From Pseudomonadota bacterium (GTDB lineage Bacteria; Pseudomonadota; Gammaproteobacteria; Steroidobacterales; Steroidobacteraceae): a stretch of DNA of 64,000 nt. Positions 9,694-19,602 of this stretch are shown here, piece by piece; the first letter of the stretch is position 1; every line of letters starts with the position of its first letter. The notes under the pieces are model-generated. The model was not told the DNA's origin. It did not search any database and saw only the letters and a program-made list of their open reading frames with translations. The DNA lies in NCBI GenBank assembly GCA_016713725.1, contig JADJOO010000003.1:253618-317617 (forward strand). The letters run 5' to 3'. Made by a program: the position numbers and the translations under genes.

Positions 9694-10173
9694 GTGGCAC
9701 CCCGCAAGAACGATCCGTCCCGCAGGCATGGCGCAGACGATTCACCGGACGCCCCTGGCGGCACCGGTGGCTCGGGTGGCTCGCTGCGAGTCGACAAATG
9801 GCTCTGGTGTACCCGGTTCTTCAAGACCCGCGGCCTCGCGCAGGAGGCCGTCGACGGCGGGCACGTGCAGATAGGCGGCGATCGTGTCAAGGCATCGCGG
9901 ATGCTGAAGCCGGGCGACCGGTTGCAGGTCACGCGGGAACGCGAGCAATACATCGTCGACGTCGTGTCGATCCCCGTCCGGCGCGGGCCGGCCGCCGAAG
10001 CGCGCCAGCACTACCGCGAAACGCCCGAGAGCGAAGCTGGCCGCGTGCGCCTCCGTGAGTTGAACCGGCTCGCAGGACCCGTTTCCAGCGGTCGTCCCGA
10101 CAAGCGGGAACGGCGCGACCTCATGCGGATCGTGAAGGGCCGGGGAGGCCTGACGGACGGCGATTTGCCATAG
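9694..10173 (+). CDS. hslR: S4-domain RNA-binding heat-shock protein Hsp15
   Basis: Hsp15 binds 50S subunits that carry stalled nascent chains with peptidyl-tRNA and helps recycle them. The 159-residue protein has a disordered, Gly/Ser-rich start (1-30), then an S4 domain (about 31-95) with [20 protein letters not shown] and [15 protein letters not shown], and a basic C-terminal tail with [10 protein letters not shown] typical of Hsp15. The GTG at 9694 has no ribosome-binding site and sits where transcription should begin, suggesting a leaderless mRNA. A downstream ATG at 9728 is out of frame. Confidence 0.88.
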   Translation: MAPRKNDPSRRHGADDSPDAPGGTGGSGGSLRVDKWLWCTRFFKTRGLAQEAVDGGHVQIGGDRVKASRMLKPGDRLQVTREREQYIVDVVSIPVRRGPAAEARQHYRETPESEAGRVRLRELNRLAGPVSSGRPDKRERRDLMRIVKGRGGLTDGDLP

Positions 10174-10263
10174 GCTCCCTGTCTGCCACGGCTTCGTGAC
10201 CAGCCTCACAGCCGTCCGCGCGTGTGCCGGGTATCGTGGCAGCCTTCCTTTAGAGTCTGGATC

Positions 10264-10443
10264 ATGAACCGCAACCTTGAGCCGAACGACGAGCGCATTG
10301 CCGGGGACTGGGAGTCCGTAGCGCTGAGTCGCATCGCCGCGCGAGTCGACGAACTGCCCGCGCTGCCGGCAGAAGCAGAGGATTTCGGCTGGGAAGCGGG
10401 CGTGCTCGCGAAGCTGCGCCTGCGCCTGAACGACGTCGGGTAA
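10264..10443 (+). CDS. Small hypothetical protein, 59 residues
   Basis: A short reading frame starting at ATG 10264 encodes an acidic peptide (MNRNLEPNDERIAGDWESVA at the start, ending KLRLRLNDVG). No known domain is recognised. It lies between hslR and the queuosine transporter on the same strand. A start at 10222 is also in frame but lacks support. Codon use looks coding-like, but with no recognised homologue this could be spurious. Confidence 0.4.
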   Translation: MNRNLEPNDERIAGDWESVALSRIAARVDELPALPAEAEDFGWEAGVLAKLRLRLNDVG

Positions 10444-10534
10444 GCAACGGGTCCGTCGGGCTGGCGCGGCCTGCCCGCCGGTGTAAGCTCGCCGCCGACG
10501 CGCAGGTTCCTGGAACGCTGGAGGGAGTCCGTCG

Positions 10535-11308
10535 ATGGCGGTGTCTTTGCTCGGGTCGCGCCCGTCGCGGCTCTTCATCCTGCTTACGGCCTTCTTCGTC
10601 GGCAACGCCGTCGTCGCCGAATTCGTCGGCGTCAAGATCTTTGCGCTCGAACAGACGCTCGGACTGCCGTCCTTCGGCTGGAACCTGTTCGGCCAGACCG
10701 GTTCGCTCAACTTCACTGCCGGCGTGCTGATCTGGCCCATCGTCTTCATCCTCACGGACGTCATCAACGAATACTTTGGCCGCCGTGGCGTGCGCCTGGT
10801 CTCGTACGCCGCGATCGGCATGATCTCGTACGGCTTCCTGTTCGCGTACGCATCCATTCACCTGGCGCCCGCCGATTTCTGGATCACCGTCAACGCGGAG
10901 CGCGGCGTACCCGACATGCAGGCCGCCTACGGCAACGTCTTCGGCCAGGGCCTGTGGACGATCGGCGGTTCGATCACTGCGTTCTTCGTCGGCCAGGTGA
11001 TCGACGTCAACATCTTCCATTACATCCGCAAGGCGGCCGGCGAACGCTGGATCTGGTTGCGCGCGACGGCATCGACGGCGGTCTCGCAGTTGATCGACAG
11101 TTTCGTCGTGCTTTATATTGCATTCGTGCTGGGACCGCAGCAGTGGCCGATCTCGTTGTTCCTGGCCGTCGGCACGGTAAACTACATCTATAAGATGACG
11201 GCGGCAGTGACCTTGAGCCCGTTGTTGTACGTGTCGCGAGGCTGGATCGAGAGATTCCTCGGGCGCGACGAGGCGGCGCGGCTGAAGGCTGAAGCGGCGG
11301 CTGGTTAA
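10535..11308 (+). CDS. yhhQ: Queuosine precursor transporter, YhhQ/VUT family
   Basis: The 257-residue membrane protein has about six hydrophobic segments and the YhhQ hallmarks LTDVINEYFGRRGVR in the first half and STAVSQLIDSFVVLYIAF in the second. Family members import queuine-type precursors (preQ0, preQ1) used to make queuosine in tRNA wobble position 34. A GGAGGGAG ribosome-binding site precedes the ATG at 10535 by about 6 bases. No queuosine biosynthesis genes are in the window, so the salvage role rests on family knowledge. Confidence 0.88.
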   Translation: MAVSLLGSRPSRLFILLTAFFVGNAVVAEFVGVKIFALEQTLGLPSFGWNLFGQTGSLNFTAGVLIWPIVFILTDVINEYFGRRGVRLVSYAAIGMISYGFLFAYASIHLAPADFWITVNAERGVPDMQAAYGNVFGQGLWTIGGSITAFFVGQVIDVNIFHYIRKAAGERWIWLRATASTAVSQLIDSFVVLYIAFVLGPQQWPISLFLAVGTVNYIYKMTAAVTLSPLLYVSRGWIERFLGRDEAARLKAEAAAG

Positions 11309-11337
11309 GGAACGACCACGCGTCGGGACAAGACGCG

Positions 11338-13323
11338 GTGAGAGGATCTATTTTGGTAAACGTGACTCGTGCCGGCTGCGGCGCATTGCTCGTGCTTCTC
11401 GCCTGCGGCGGCCGCGCCAACGCCGAATCGGCCGCGCCAACTGCCAACGCTGCCGTGCCGCCGGCACCTCCCGCGCTCGAGATCTTCGGCCGGCTGCCAG
11501 CCATGCGCGAGGTCAGGCTGTCCCCGAACGGCAAGCTGGTCGCCATGGAGGAAGAGCAGGCGGGGGTCCGCAAGGTCACCATCTTCGATGTGGATGGCGG
11601 CAAGACCCGCCACCAGGTCGCGGTCGACGAGGCCAACAGAGTCGTCAGCCTGGCGTGGGCCGACGACGAGACCTTGCTGCTCAACGTCAGCATCAAGCAC
11701 TCCTATACCTGCAACCCGAACGTCTTATGCGCGACCGTGCTGTTCCGCACGCTTGCGGTGCGCATGGATGGCTCGCCGGCGCGGGTCTTGCTGAACAACG
11801 AAGGCGCGCGCAAGAACGTGACCGGGTCACACCTGTTGGCGGCGCGCACGACCAGGCCGGGCACCGTGACCATGTCGACCCTGGACTACGGGGTTGCGCA
11901 AGGGCACTGGTATTCGGCGGTGTACGAGGTCGATGCGCGCACGGGCAAGGAGAAAGTGCTGGCGCGGGGCACGCGGTACACGGAGGACTGGGTCGTGGAT
12001 GCCGCCGGCGTGCCGATCGCCCGTTCCGAGTGGGTGCCGGATTTTGATCAGTTCACGATCGTTGCACGCGACGGCGATCGCTGGCGCGAAATTTTTAGAC
12101 TGACGGACGGCTCGACGCTGAGCCTGGCGGGCGTCGACATCACGGGCCGGAACATCGTTGCGCTCGGCAACAACGGCACCGACCTGTCGCAGGCGTGGTC
12201 CATTCCGCTCGATGGTTCGCCGGCAAGTTCGCTGGTGTCGCATCCCGAAGTGGAGATCGACGTCGCGATCTACGACGCGAACCGTCATGCAGTCGTTGGC
12301 GTGCGAAGCACGGACAATAACGACACGCACTGGTTCGATCCGGTGCTTGCCACGCAGCACAAATCCCTGCAGAACGCGTTCAAGGGCCTGGACGTGCACG
12401 TGATCGACCGGTCTGTCGTCGGCCGGCGCGTGCTCGTGCAGGTCGAGAACATGTCGAGCCCGCCCGTGTACCAGCTCGTTGATTTCGAGCAACGACGCGC
12501 CGACATTGTTGCCGAAGCCTACCCGGGGCTCGATCGCGCCGCCCTCGGCACCGTGCGTTACTTCAAATACAACGCGCGCGATGGCACGCCGATTCCCGCC
12601 TACCTAACCTTGCCTCCGGGCCGTGCCGCGACGGACCTGCCGGTCGTGATCCTGCCGCACGGCGGCCCGCGGGCACGCGACGTGGCCGAATTCGACTGGT
12701 TGACGCAGTTCCTCGCAACCCGAGGCTATGCAGTGCTGCAGCCACAGTTTCGTGGTTCTACCGGCTACGGCAAGGCCTTCGAGAAGGCGGGATACCGGCA
12801 GTGGGGCGGGCTGATGCAGGACGACGTCTCCGACGGCGTTCGACATCTGATCGCCACCGGCGTCGCGAATCCCGGGCGCGTCTGCATCGTCGGCATGAGC
12901 TACGGCGGCTATGCCGCGCTCGCGGGCGCCGCGTTCACCCCCGATCTTTACGCTTGTGCCGCCAGCGTCAACGGCATCTCGGACCTGCCGTCGATGATCG
13001 GTGAAAGGAAGAAGCAGTTTGGCTCAGGCTCGGTGGAGTACTGGAAAGATCATGTCGGTTCCGCCAGCGAGCCGAATACGGTCGAAAAGTCACCTTCGCG
13101 TTCCGCGGCCAGCTTCAAGGCACCCGTATTGTTGCTGCATGGTGTCGACGACACCGTGGTGCCGATCCAGCAATCCAGGACCATGGAGCGTGAATTGAAA
13201 GCGGCGGGCAAGCCAGTCACTTTGGTGTCGCTTGCCGGCGAGGACCACTGGCTGTCGCGTTCCGCTACGCGGACCCGCGTGCTGCAGGAGCTGGAGACGT
13301 TTCTCGCGCAGCATCTGCACTGA
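11338..13323 (+). CDS. Secreted S9 family prolyl-oligopeptidase-type peptidase
   Basis: The 661-residue protein has an N-terminal signal peptide (hydrophobic GALLVLLACGG, cleavage likely after RANA), a long beta-propeller region (about 45-400) and an alpha/beta-hydrolase catalytic domain. The triad is visible: Ser521 in GMSYGGYAA, Asp604 or Asp605 in GVDDTVVP and His637 in AGEDHWLS. S9 enzymes cut short peptides, here in the periplasm. The GTG at 11338 gives the longest frame, but an AGAGGA ribosome-binding site at 11341 points to the in-frame TTG at 11353. It is convergent with gspF. Confidence 0.9.
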   Translation: MRGSILVNVTRAGCGALLVLLACGGRANAESAAPTANAAVPPAPPALEIFGRLPAMREVRLSPNGKLVAMEEEQAGVRKVTIFDVDGGKTRHQVAVDEANRVVSLAWADDETLLLNVSIKHSYTCNPNVLCATVLFRTLAVRMDGSPARVLLNNEGARKNVTGSHLLAARTTRPGTVTMSTLDYGVAQGHWYSAVYEVDARTGKEKVLARGTRYTEDWVVDAAGVPIARSEWVPDFDQFTIVARDGDRWREIFRLTDGSTLSLAGVDITGRNIVALGNNGTDLSQAWSIPLDGSPASSLVSHPEVEIDVAIYDANRHAVVGVRSTDNNDTHWFDPVLATQHKSLQNAFKGLDVHVIDRSVVGRRVLVQVENMSSPPVYQLVDFEQRRADIVAEAYPGLDRAALGTVRYFKYNARDGTPIPAYLTLPPGRAATDLPVVILPHGGPRARDVAEFDWLTQFLATRGYAVLQPQFRGSTGYGKAFEKAGYRQWGGLMQDDVSDGVRHLIATGVANPGRVCIVGMSYGGYAALAGAAFTPDLYACAASVNGISDLPSMIGERKKQFGSGSVEYWKDHVGSASEPNTVEKSPSRSAASFKAPVLLLHGVDDTVVPIQQSRTMERELKAAGKPVTLVSLAGEDHWLSRSATRTRVLQELETFLAQHLH

Positions 13324-13389
13324 GAAATAGGGGACGTGCACCTATTTCCCGGAGTGAGACACGCGGAAATAGGTGCACGTCCCCATTTC
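13323..13389. repeat. Long inverted repeat, family 2 copy D
   Basis: Arms at 13323-13348 and 13365-13389 pair almost perfectly; the shared arm reads GGGGACGTGCACCTATTTCC. The 16-base loop includes GAGTGAGACACGC. It starts at the stop codon of the S9 peptidase and lies between convergent genes. A second, larger-looped member is at 26292-26410. The design resembles REP/BIME elements mobilised by REP-associated tyrosine transposases, but no such transposase is in the window. Confidence 0.75.
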
Positions 13390-13421
13390 GCCGGCGGCAC
13401 TGGAAGCGGCAATGGTGCGAG

Positions 13422-14663
13422 CTACTTGACGAGCTGGTTCAACTCGAAGATCGGCAGCAGCATCGCGAGGACGATGACGAGCACGAGTCCGCCCATCACC
13501 AGGATCATCAGCGGGCCGAGCAGGCCGACCAGCGCCTGCAGCAGCGTGTCGAGTTCGCGCTCCTGGTGATGCGCCGCGCGCTCGAGCAGCGTGTCGAGTT
13601 CGCCGCTCGACTCGCCGCTCGAGATCAGGTGGATCATCATCGGCGGAAACAGCCGGCTCTGGCCGAGCGACTTGCCGATGGGCGCGCCTTCGCGCACACG
13701 GATCGCGGCGTCCGAGACCGCCGCTTTCATCGGCAGGTTGGTGACGACTTCGCCTGAAATGCGCAGCGCCTCGAGCACCGGCACGGTGCTGGCGGTGAGC
13801 GTGCTCAGCGTGCGCGCGAATCGCGCCGTGTTCGAGCCACGCACGATCTTGCCGATCAGCGGGAGGCGCAGCAGCAGGTCGTGCCAGCGGCGGCGGTTGG
13901 ACTCGACACGCAGCCAGCGCGAGAACAGCCACAGGCCCAGGCCGGTGCCGATGATGAGGAGCAGCCCGTAGGCGCGCATGAAGTCGCTGCCTGCGATCAG
14001 CGCCTGCGTCAGCAGCGGCAGCTCAGCCTCGCTGTTGCGGAAGACCTCCACGACCTTCGGCACGACCGACACCAGCAGGAAGAACACGATCGCGACGCAC
14101 ACCACGAACAGCATCACCGGGTAGAGCAGGGCGCCCAGCGTGCGGCTGCGCAGCTCCTCGCGGTTCTCCGTGTAATCGGCCAGTCGTTCGAGCACTGCGT
14201 CGAGGTGGCCCGAATGCTCGCTGGCCGCGATGGTCGCGCGGTACAGCTCGGGGAAACTGTTCGGAAATTCACCGAGGCTGTCGGCGAGGGTGTACCCCTC
14301 CATGACCTTCGAGCGCACGCCGAGCAGCGTGTTGCGCACCTTCGGCTTGTCCGTCTGCTGCGAGACCGCGAGCAGCGCTTCCTCGAGCGGCAGTGAAGAC
14401 TTGACCAGTGTTGCCAGCTGTCGGGTGACCAGTGAGAGGTCCGATGCGCTCAATCCGCGCTGAAACTTGAACGAGAACCGGCGGGCGGAGCCTCCGCCTT
14501 CGGTCACGGCCTGCTTCTGCTCGCCGACCACCTCTGTGACCGAGACCGGCAGCAACGCCTGCTCGCGCAGCAACTGCCGCACCTGGCGCGCGGTGTCGCC
14601 TTCGAGAACGCCCTTGCGCTCCCGGCCACCAGCGTCGACCGCAACGTAGAGGAAAGCCGCCAT
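13422..14663 (-). CDS. gspF: Type II secretion inner-membrane protein GspF
   Basis: GspF is the polytopic platform protein of type II secretion that couples the ATPase to pseudopilus assembly. The 413-residue protein has the duplicated T2SSF domain (about 70-190 and 275-395) and three membrane segments, near 170-195, 220-245 and 380-405. The signature-like VTRQLATLVKSSLPLEEAL and SSGESSGELDTLLERAA are present. It is last of the gspC-D-E-F row; gspG and later genes do not follow, because a repeat and the convergent peptidase gene come next. Confidence 0.93.
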   Translation of the reverse strand: MAAFLYVAVDAGGRERKGVLEGDTARQVRQLLREQALLPVSVTEVVGEQKQAVTEGGGSARRFSFKFQRGLSASDLSLVTRQLATLVKSSLPLEEALLAVSQQTDKPKVRNTLLGVRSKVMEGYTLADSLGEFPNSFPELYRATIAASEHSGHLDAVLERLADYTENREELRSRTLGALLYPVMLFVVCVAIVFFLLVSVVPKVVEVFRNSEAELPLLTQALIAGSDFMRAYGLLLIIGTGLGLWLFSRWLRVESNRRRWHDLLLRLPLIGKIVRGSNTARFARTLSTLTASTVPVLEALRISGEVVTNLPMKAAVSDAAIRVREGAPIGKSLGQSRLFPPMMIHLISSGESSGELDTLLERAAHHQERELDTLLQALVGLLGPLMILVMGGLVLVIVLAMLLPIFELNQLVK

Positions 14664-14672
14664 GGTGCGCCG

Positions 14673-16196
14673 TCAGTCCTCGCGCGTGACCTTGAGGACT
14701 TCCTCGATCGTGGTCACGCCGGCGAGCACCTTGGCGCGCCCGTCGTCGCGGATGCCAGGCGTTCGCATGCGGGCATAGCGCTCGAGCTCGATTTCCGAGG
14801 CGCCGTCGTGGATCATCGCGCGCAGGTGTTCGTCGACGATCACCAGTTCGTAGATGCCGGTGCGGCCGCGGTAACCGCCGCTGGGGTCGCGCGGGTTCGG
14901 ACGGTACAGCGTGGGCGAGGGCGCGTCGTCCGCCAGGTTGAGCAGCCGGCGCTCGTATTCGCCAGCCGTATACGCCTCTCGCGTCGCGGGGTTCAGCACG
15001 CGCACGAGACGCTGCGCCAGCACGCCGACGATCGACGAGGCCAGCAGGAATGGTTCGATTCCCATGTCGCGCAGGCGCGTTACGGCGCCGACGGCGGTGT
15101 TCGTGTGCAGCGTCGACAGCACGAGGTGGCCCGTCAAGCTCGATTGCACCGCTATCTGCGCAGTCTCGAGGTCGCGGATTTCGCCGACCATCACGACGTC
15201 CGGGTCCTGGCGCAGGATCGCACGCAGGCCGCGCGCAAACGTCATCTCGACGCGGGTATTGACCTGCGTCTGGCCGATGCCGTCGATGTAATACTCGATC
15301 GGGTCCTCGACCGTCATGATGTTGCGCGTGCGGTCGTTGATGCGGTCGAGCGCGGCGTACAGCGTGGTGGTCTTGCCCGAGCCGGTGGGGCCGGTAACGA
15401 GCAGGATGCCGTTCGGCTTGTGGATCAGCTCGTCGATGTTGTTCTGGGTGACGGTGTCCATGCCGAGCGAGTTGAGGTCGAGCCGCCCGGCCTGCTTGTC
15501 GAGCAGGCGCAGCACGACGCGTTCGCCATGACCCGCGGGAATGGTCGAGACACGGACGTCCACCGCGCGACCCGCGATGCGCAGCGAGATGCGGCCATCC
15601 TGTGGCAGGCGTTTCTCGGCGATGTCGAGCCGCGACATGACCTTGATGCGCGAGACGATCAGCGGCGCTACCGCGCGCTTGGTCTGCAGCACTTCCCGCA
15701 GCACGCCGTCGATGCGGAAGCGGACCACGAGGCGGTTCTCGAACGGTTCGACGTGGATGTCGGACGCGTTCTCCTTGACGGCCTGCGTGAGCAGCGCGTT
15801 GATCAGGCGGATGACCGGGGCTTCGTCCTCGCTCTCGAGCAGGTCGGACTGCTCCGGGATGTCCTGGGCGAGGTTGGCGAGGTCGGTCTCTTCATCGAGC
15901 CCGCCCATCGCGTCCATCGTCGTGCCGGAGCCGGCTTCGTAGGCCTCGCGCAGCAGCAGGTCGAAGCGCTCGACGTTCACGCGTTCCAGCTTGAGCGGCC
16001 GGCGCAGGTGCCGCCGGACTTCGGCCAGTGCGAGCGGCGAGGCGCCGTCGCGGACGACCACGTCGGCGCTGTCTTCCGCGATTTCGCGGACCATCACGCC
16101 GTGACGCTTGGCGAAAGCGAACGGCAGCGGGCGGACGGGGTCGGTGACCCTGCCGGCCGCGGCCAGGATCGCTTCGTCGGTGGCCGTAGTGCTCAC
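14673..16196 (-). CDS. gspE: Type II secretion ATPase GspE
   Basis: GspE is the cytoplasmic hexameric ATPase that drives type II secretion. The 507-residue protein has N1E/N2E domains followed by the ATPase core with Walker A GPTGSGKTTTLYAAL, the Asp box, Walker B DPDVVMVGEIRD and the His box LVLSTLHTNTA. The start is a GTG at 16196 that overlaps the gspD stop in a GTGA, implying coupling. Unusually, the tetracysteine zinc module expected between the His box and the C-terminal GYRGRTGIYE is absent: the first CxxC place reads LNPATRE and the second NPRDPSGG. Confidence 0.93.
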   Translation of the reverse strand: MSTTATDEAILAAAGRVTDPVRPLPFAFAKRHGVMVREIAEDSADVVVRDGASPLALAEVRRHLRRPLKLERVNVERFDLLLREAYEAGSGTTMDAMGGLDEETDLANLAQDIPEQSDLLESEDEAPVIRLINALLTQAVKENASDIHVEPFENRLVVRFRIDGVLREVLQTKRAVAPLIVSRIKVMSRLDIAEKRLPQDGRISLRIAGRAVDVRVSTIPAGHGERVVLRLLDKQAGRLDLNSLGMDTVTQNNIDELIHKPNGILLVTGPTGSGKTTTLYAALDRINDRTRNIMTVEDPIEYYIDGIGQTQVNTRVEMTFARGLRAILRQDPDVVMVGEIRDLETAQIAVQSSLTGHLVLSTLHTNTAVGAVTRLRDMGIEPFLLASSIVGVLAQRLVRVLNPATREAYTAGEYERRLLNLADDAPSPTLYRPNPRDPSGGYRGRTGIYELVIVDEHLRAMIHDGASEIELERYARMRTPGIRDDGRAKVLAGVTTIEEVLKVTRED

Positions 16197-18408
16197 GGAT
16201 TGGTTCCGGGAGGCGGTTGCGGCGGGGGTGGGGGCGCAGTCGAGGGCGCGCCGAATGGTGCCGTTGGCACGACCGGTTCGGTCATGCCCGTGGTCGGGTC
16301 ACTCAGCGACGTCCCCGAGCTCGAGCCGTGCATGCGTTCAGCCGGAGTCGCGGTGGGCGCGACAGCCTCACGGGCAGGATTCAACAACTCCGGCGGTACC
16401 AGTTGCTCGAGCGGCGGCAGCGTCGGCTGACGTTCGTTCGGCATCAGCGGCACGCGGCCGTTGTTGCGCTCGGCCTGCTGCTTGCGGATGTAGTTGTACT
16501 TGGCGTTGCTCTCGATGGCGGCATCGACGCCGTCACGCAGGATGCGGGGGCGGATGAAGATCATCAGGTTGGTCTTGACCTTGTCGACGCTGCGAGTCTT
16601 GAACAGTTCACCCAGGATCGGGATCGAGCCGAGGAACGGCACCTGCGATTTGCTCTCGCGGACCTCGTCGGATATGAGGCCGCCGAGCACGATGATGCCG
16701 CCGTCCTCGACCATCACGTTGGTGGTGAGCGTGCGCTTGTTGGTGATCAGGTCGTTCGTGCTGACTTGCTGCGAGCTCGCCGCGATGCTCGAGGATTCCT
16801 GCGAGATCTTGAGCAGGACCGAGCTGCCATCGTTGATCTGCGGCGTGATCTTGAGGATGTTGCCGACTTCCTCGCGCTGGATGGTCTGGAACGGGTTGAC
16901 CTGGCCGCCCTGTCCGGGAATCCCCTGGTTGGTGTACTGCCCGGTGACGAACGGCACTTCCTGCGCGACCTTGATCTCGGCCTCTTCGTTGTCCAGCGTG
17001 ACGATCGAAGGTGTCGCGATGATGTTCGTATTACCCATGCCGCCAACGGCGCGAATCACTGCGGCCCAGCTCGTGCCGTTGTTTACGATCTGGCCCAGGC
17101 CCATCGTCAGGCCGCTCGGCAGGCCGGCGATGGCCGCGGGATCGAGCACGCCCTGGATGATCTGGCCGATGCCGGTGCCGTCAACGGGCTGGACGAAGCC
17201 GCCCGCCGGCAGGGAGTTGCCGTCGGAGTCCGTATCGGCAATCAACCAGTTCACGCCCAGGTCCATCGCCTTGTCGGCCGACATCTCGACCAGGATCGCC
17301 TCCACCAGTACCTGCGCGCGGCGGATGTCGAGCCGGTCGACGATGGCCATCACCGAGCGCATGACCTTGGGTGGCGCCGAAACCACGAGTGCATTGGTCT
17401 GTGGCTCGGCCCAGATGGTCACGCTCTTGTCGCCGCCGCTGCTCACGAGGGACGGCGCGGCCGCGGCACCCCCCGCCGCACCCGCCGGCATCGCCGCCGC
17501 GGTGATGCCCTGGATCTGCTCGCGCAGCTTGGTCGCGATCTTCTCGGCATCCGCGTAGTTCAGGTACCACACCTGCGTGTCGCCACCGGTCGAGAGCGGG
17601 GTGTCGAGGTGGGCGACGAGCGTCTTCAGGCGCAGGCGCTGTGACGTTTCGCCACTGATCAGCACGCTGTTGGTGCGCTCGTCGGCGATGATCTTGACCT
17701 GCGCGACAAGCCGGCGCCTTCGCCCGCGGCCCCGGCACCCGTGTACAGGCTGTTGACGATGCGCACGATTTCCGCCGCGCTTGCGTGCTGCAGCTGCACG
17801 ACGTCCACCGATTCGTCACCCTGCTGGTCGATGCGCTGGATGATGCGCACGATCCGGTTCACGTTCGAGGCGCGGTCCGAGATGATCAGCATGTTGGCGG
17901 CCGGGTAGGCCGCAAGGTGGCCGTACTGCGGGATCAGCGGTCGCAGGATCGGCACCAGCTGCGCTGCGCTCACGTTGTTGACCGCGACCACCTGCGTGAC
18001 GATCTCGTCGGACGTCGAGCTGACGCGACCGGGCAGGTCGTTGGATGGCACTTGCCGGGCGTTGGCATCGGGGATGATCTTGATCGTGTCGCCCGAGGGC
18101 ACCGCGACGAAGCCGTGCACCTGCAGGATCGAGAGGAACGCCTCGTAGAACGCGTTCGGCGTCATCGGCGTGGACGACAGCATCGTCACCTGCGCCTTGA
18201 CGCGCGGGTCGACGATGAAGTTCTTGCCGGTGACGGCGCTGACCGCCTCGATGATCTGCGACAGGTCGGCGTCCTTGTAGTTGGGCGTGATCGAACCTTG
18301 CGCTTGCGCCCCGGCAGGCGTGGGGAGGGCTCCCACCGCCAGCCACAGTGCCAGGCCGATTGCGGCCAGCCGCGTGGATCGTTGGAACAGCTTGTGCTTC
18401 ATCGTCAC
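16193..18408 (-). pseudogene. gspD: Type II secretion secretin GspD, frameshifted near 17712
   Basis: GspD forms the outer-membrane secretin channel. The N-terminal piece (about 17715-18408) has a signal peptide ending AGAQAQ and domains N0-N2; the C-terminal piece (16193 to about 17710) has N3 and the secretin core with VPFLGSIPILGELFK. The two frames join at AGEGAGL/VAQVKIIADER if one base is restored near 17712, so the gene lacks a single nucleotide. All domains are otherwise intact, which fits either a recent mutation or a sequencing error. The GTG start overlaps the gspC stop (GTGA). The C-terminal tail is proline-rich. Confidence 0.88.
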
Positions 18409-19389
18409 TCCGCGGAATCACCGGACGGATCCGGCACTTCATTGACCGGGATCGCCTCCGGCAGGGCAGCCGCTGCCGCCGCGTCGGCGGCGACCTGGGC
18501 ATTGTTCACGTTGACCTGGACCGTTTCGCCGTTGCGCTCGACCGTCATGGTGACCGCCGAGGCGGTGTTCATGGTCTGCAGGATGTCCATGCCGCGCGAC
18601 GCGTCGTCGAGCGGCGTGCCGTTGATGGCCGTAACCAGGTCCCCGGGCAGCAGTCCGAGCCGGTTGAACTGGCTCCGGTTGCGGCCCGGGTAGATCCGGT
18701 ACCCGCGCTGCTGCCCGTTCGCAAAGACGGGCTGCGGACGCAGGATGTCCGTAATGGCCGCCGGGTTGGTCGTCGCCAGCTGGCGCAGGCGGTCGCCGAG
18801 CATCGGGTCGGGTGGGCTGGCGCCGGCCTGTGCCCCCGGCGGACAGACCGCCCCCCTGGAACTTCTTGGGCAGCATCAGGGCCTCGAGTTTTCCGCCCCG
18901 GTCGAGAATCGCCCGGTCGGGGTAGACCGAATGGAGCTTGGTGCCGCCGGTGATCGTCTTGCCGACCCCGTACACCTTCGTCGCCGTCGCGCTCTCGCCG
19001 ATGATGGCGTACCCGAGCGTGGGATCGGTGTTGGCGATCGTGCCGACCAGCACCAGGGGCATCTGCGAGGTGGCCACGGCGTTCGGGTCGGTAGAGCCTG
19101 CGGTGGGGGCACTGGCCTCGCCAAAGAGGTGGGCGTTGACGATCGCAGCCACGTCCACGGTGCGGGCCGGGGGCGGCCCGACGGCGGCAGGGGCATTGGT
19201 TGAGGGTGCAACGCCGCTCTTTGCCCCCAACAGGGCCCATGTAAGCTGCACCAGCTGCCAGGCGAGCAGGACCACCAGCAATGCGGCCACGGCCAGCGGC
19301 AGGAGTTTCTGCCACCCGTCGGCCCGGGCGCCCCGGGCGACCGAGGCGATCCGGCCAAAACGCTCATTCACGCTCAGGGGCAGTTGCAT
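18405..19389 (-). pseudogene. gspC: Type II secretion protein GspC, frameshifted near 18835-18856
   Basis: GspC links the inner-membrane platform to the secretin. The first frame (19389 to about 18856) has one membrane segment (about residues 28-52) and the homology region (VGTIANTDPTLGYAIIGE). The second frame (about 18835 to 18405) holds a PDZ-like domain (LPGDLVTAINGTPLDD). A one-base indel in G-runs at 18836-18855 separates them. It is the first gene of the gspC-D-E-F row; its 213-base upstream gap is shared with clpS on the other strand. Mutation or sequencing error cannot be told apart here. Confidence 0.82.
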
Positions 19390-19602
19390 CAGGTCTCTTG
19401 TAAGTGGCCGTCCGGCAAGGCCGTTCCACGAGGTACGGCATCATACGGACTTGGACGACAGGCTCTCAAGGCAGTTGCGTGTCATACGGATGACCATCTC
19501 TCGTTTTGGGCAGTCTGTTAGCGGTCTCACGAAGTCAGCCCCGCTGCTTGTCAGGGAGGGGGGGTGGCCCTATATAGGTCTTTCGGTTGTTTCAGGCGGG
19601 CG

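Noticed and set aside
9637..9745. Longer N-terminus for kbl starting at 9745
   Set aside because: It would run through the divergent promoter and into hslR, and homologues start at the ATG 9637.
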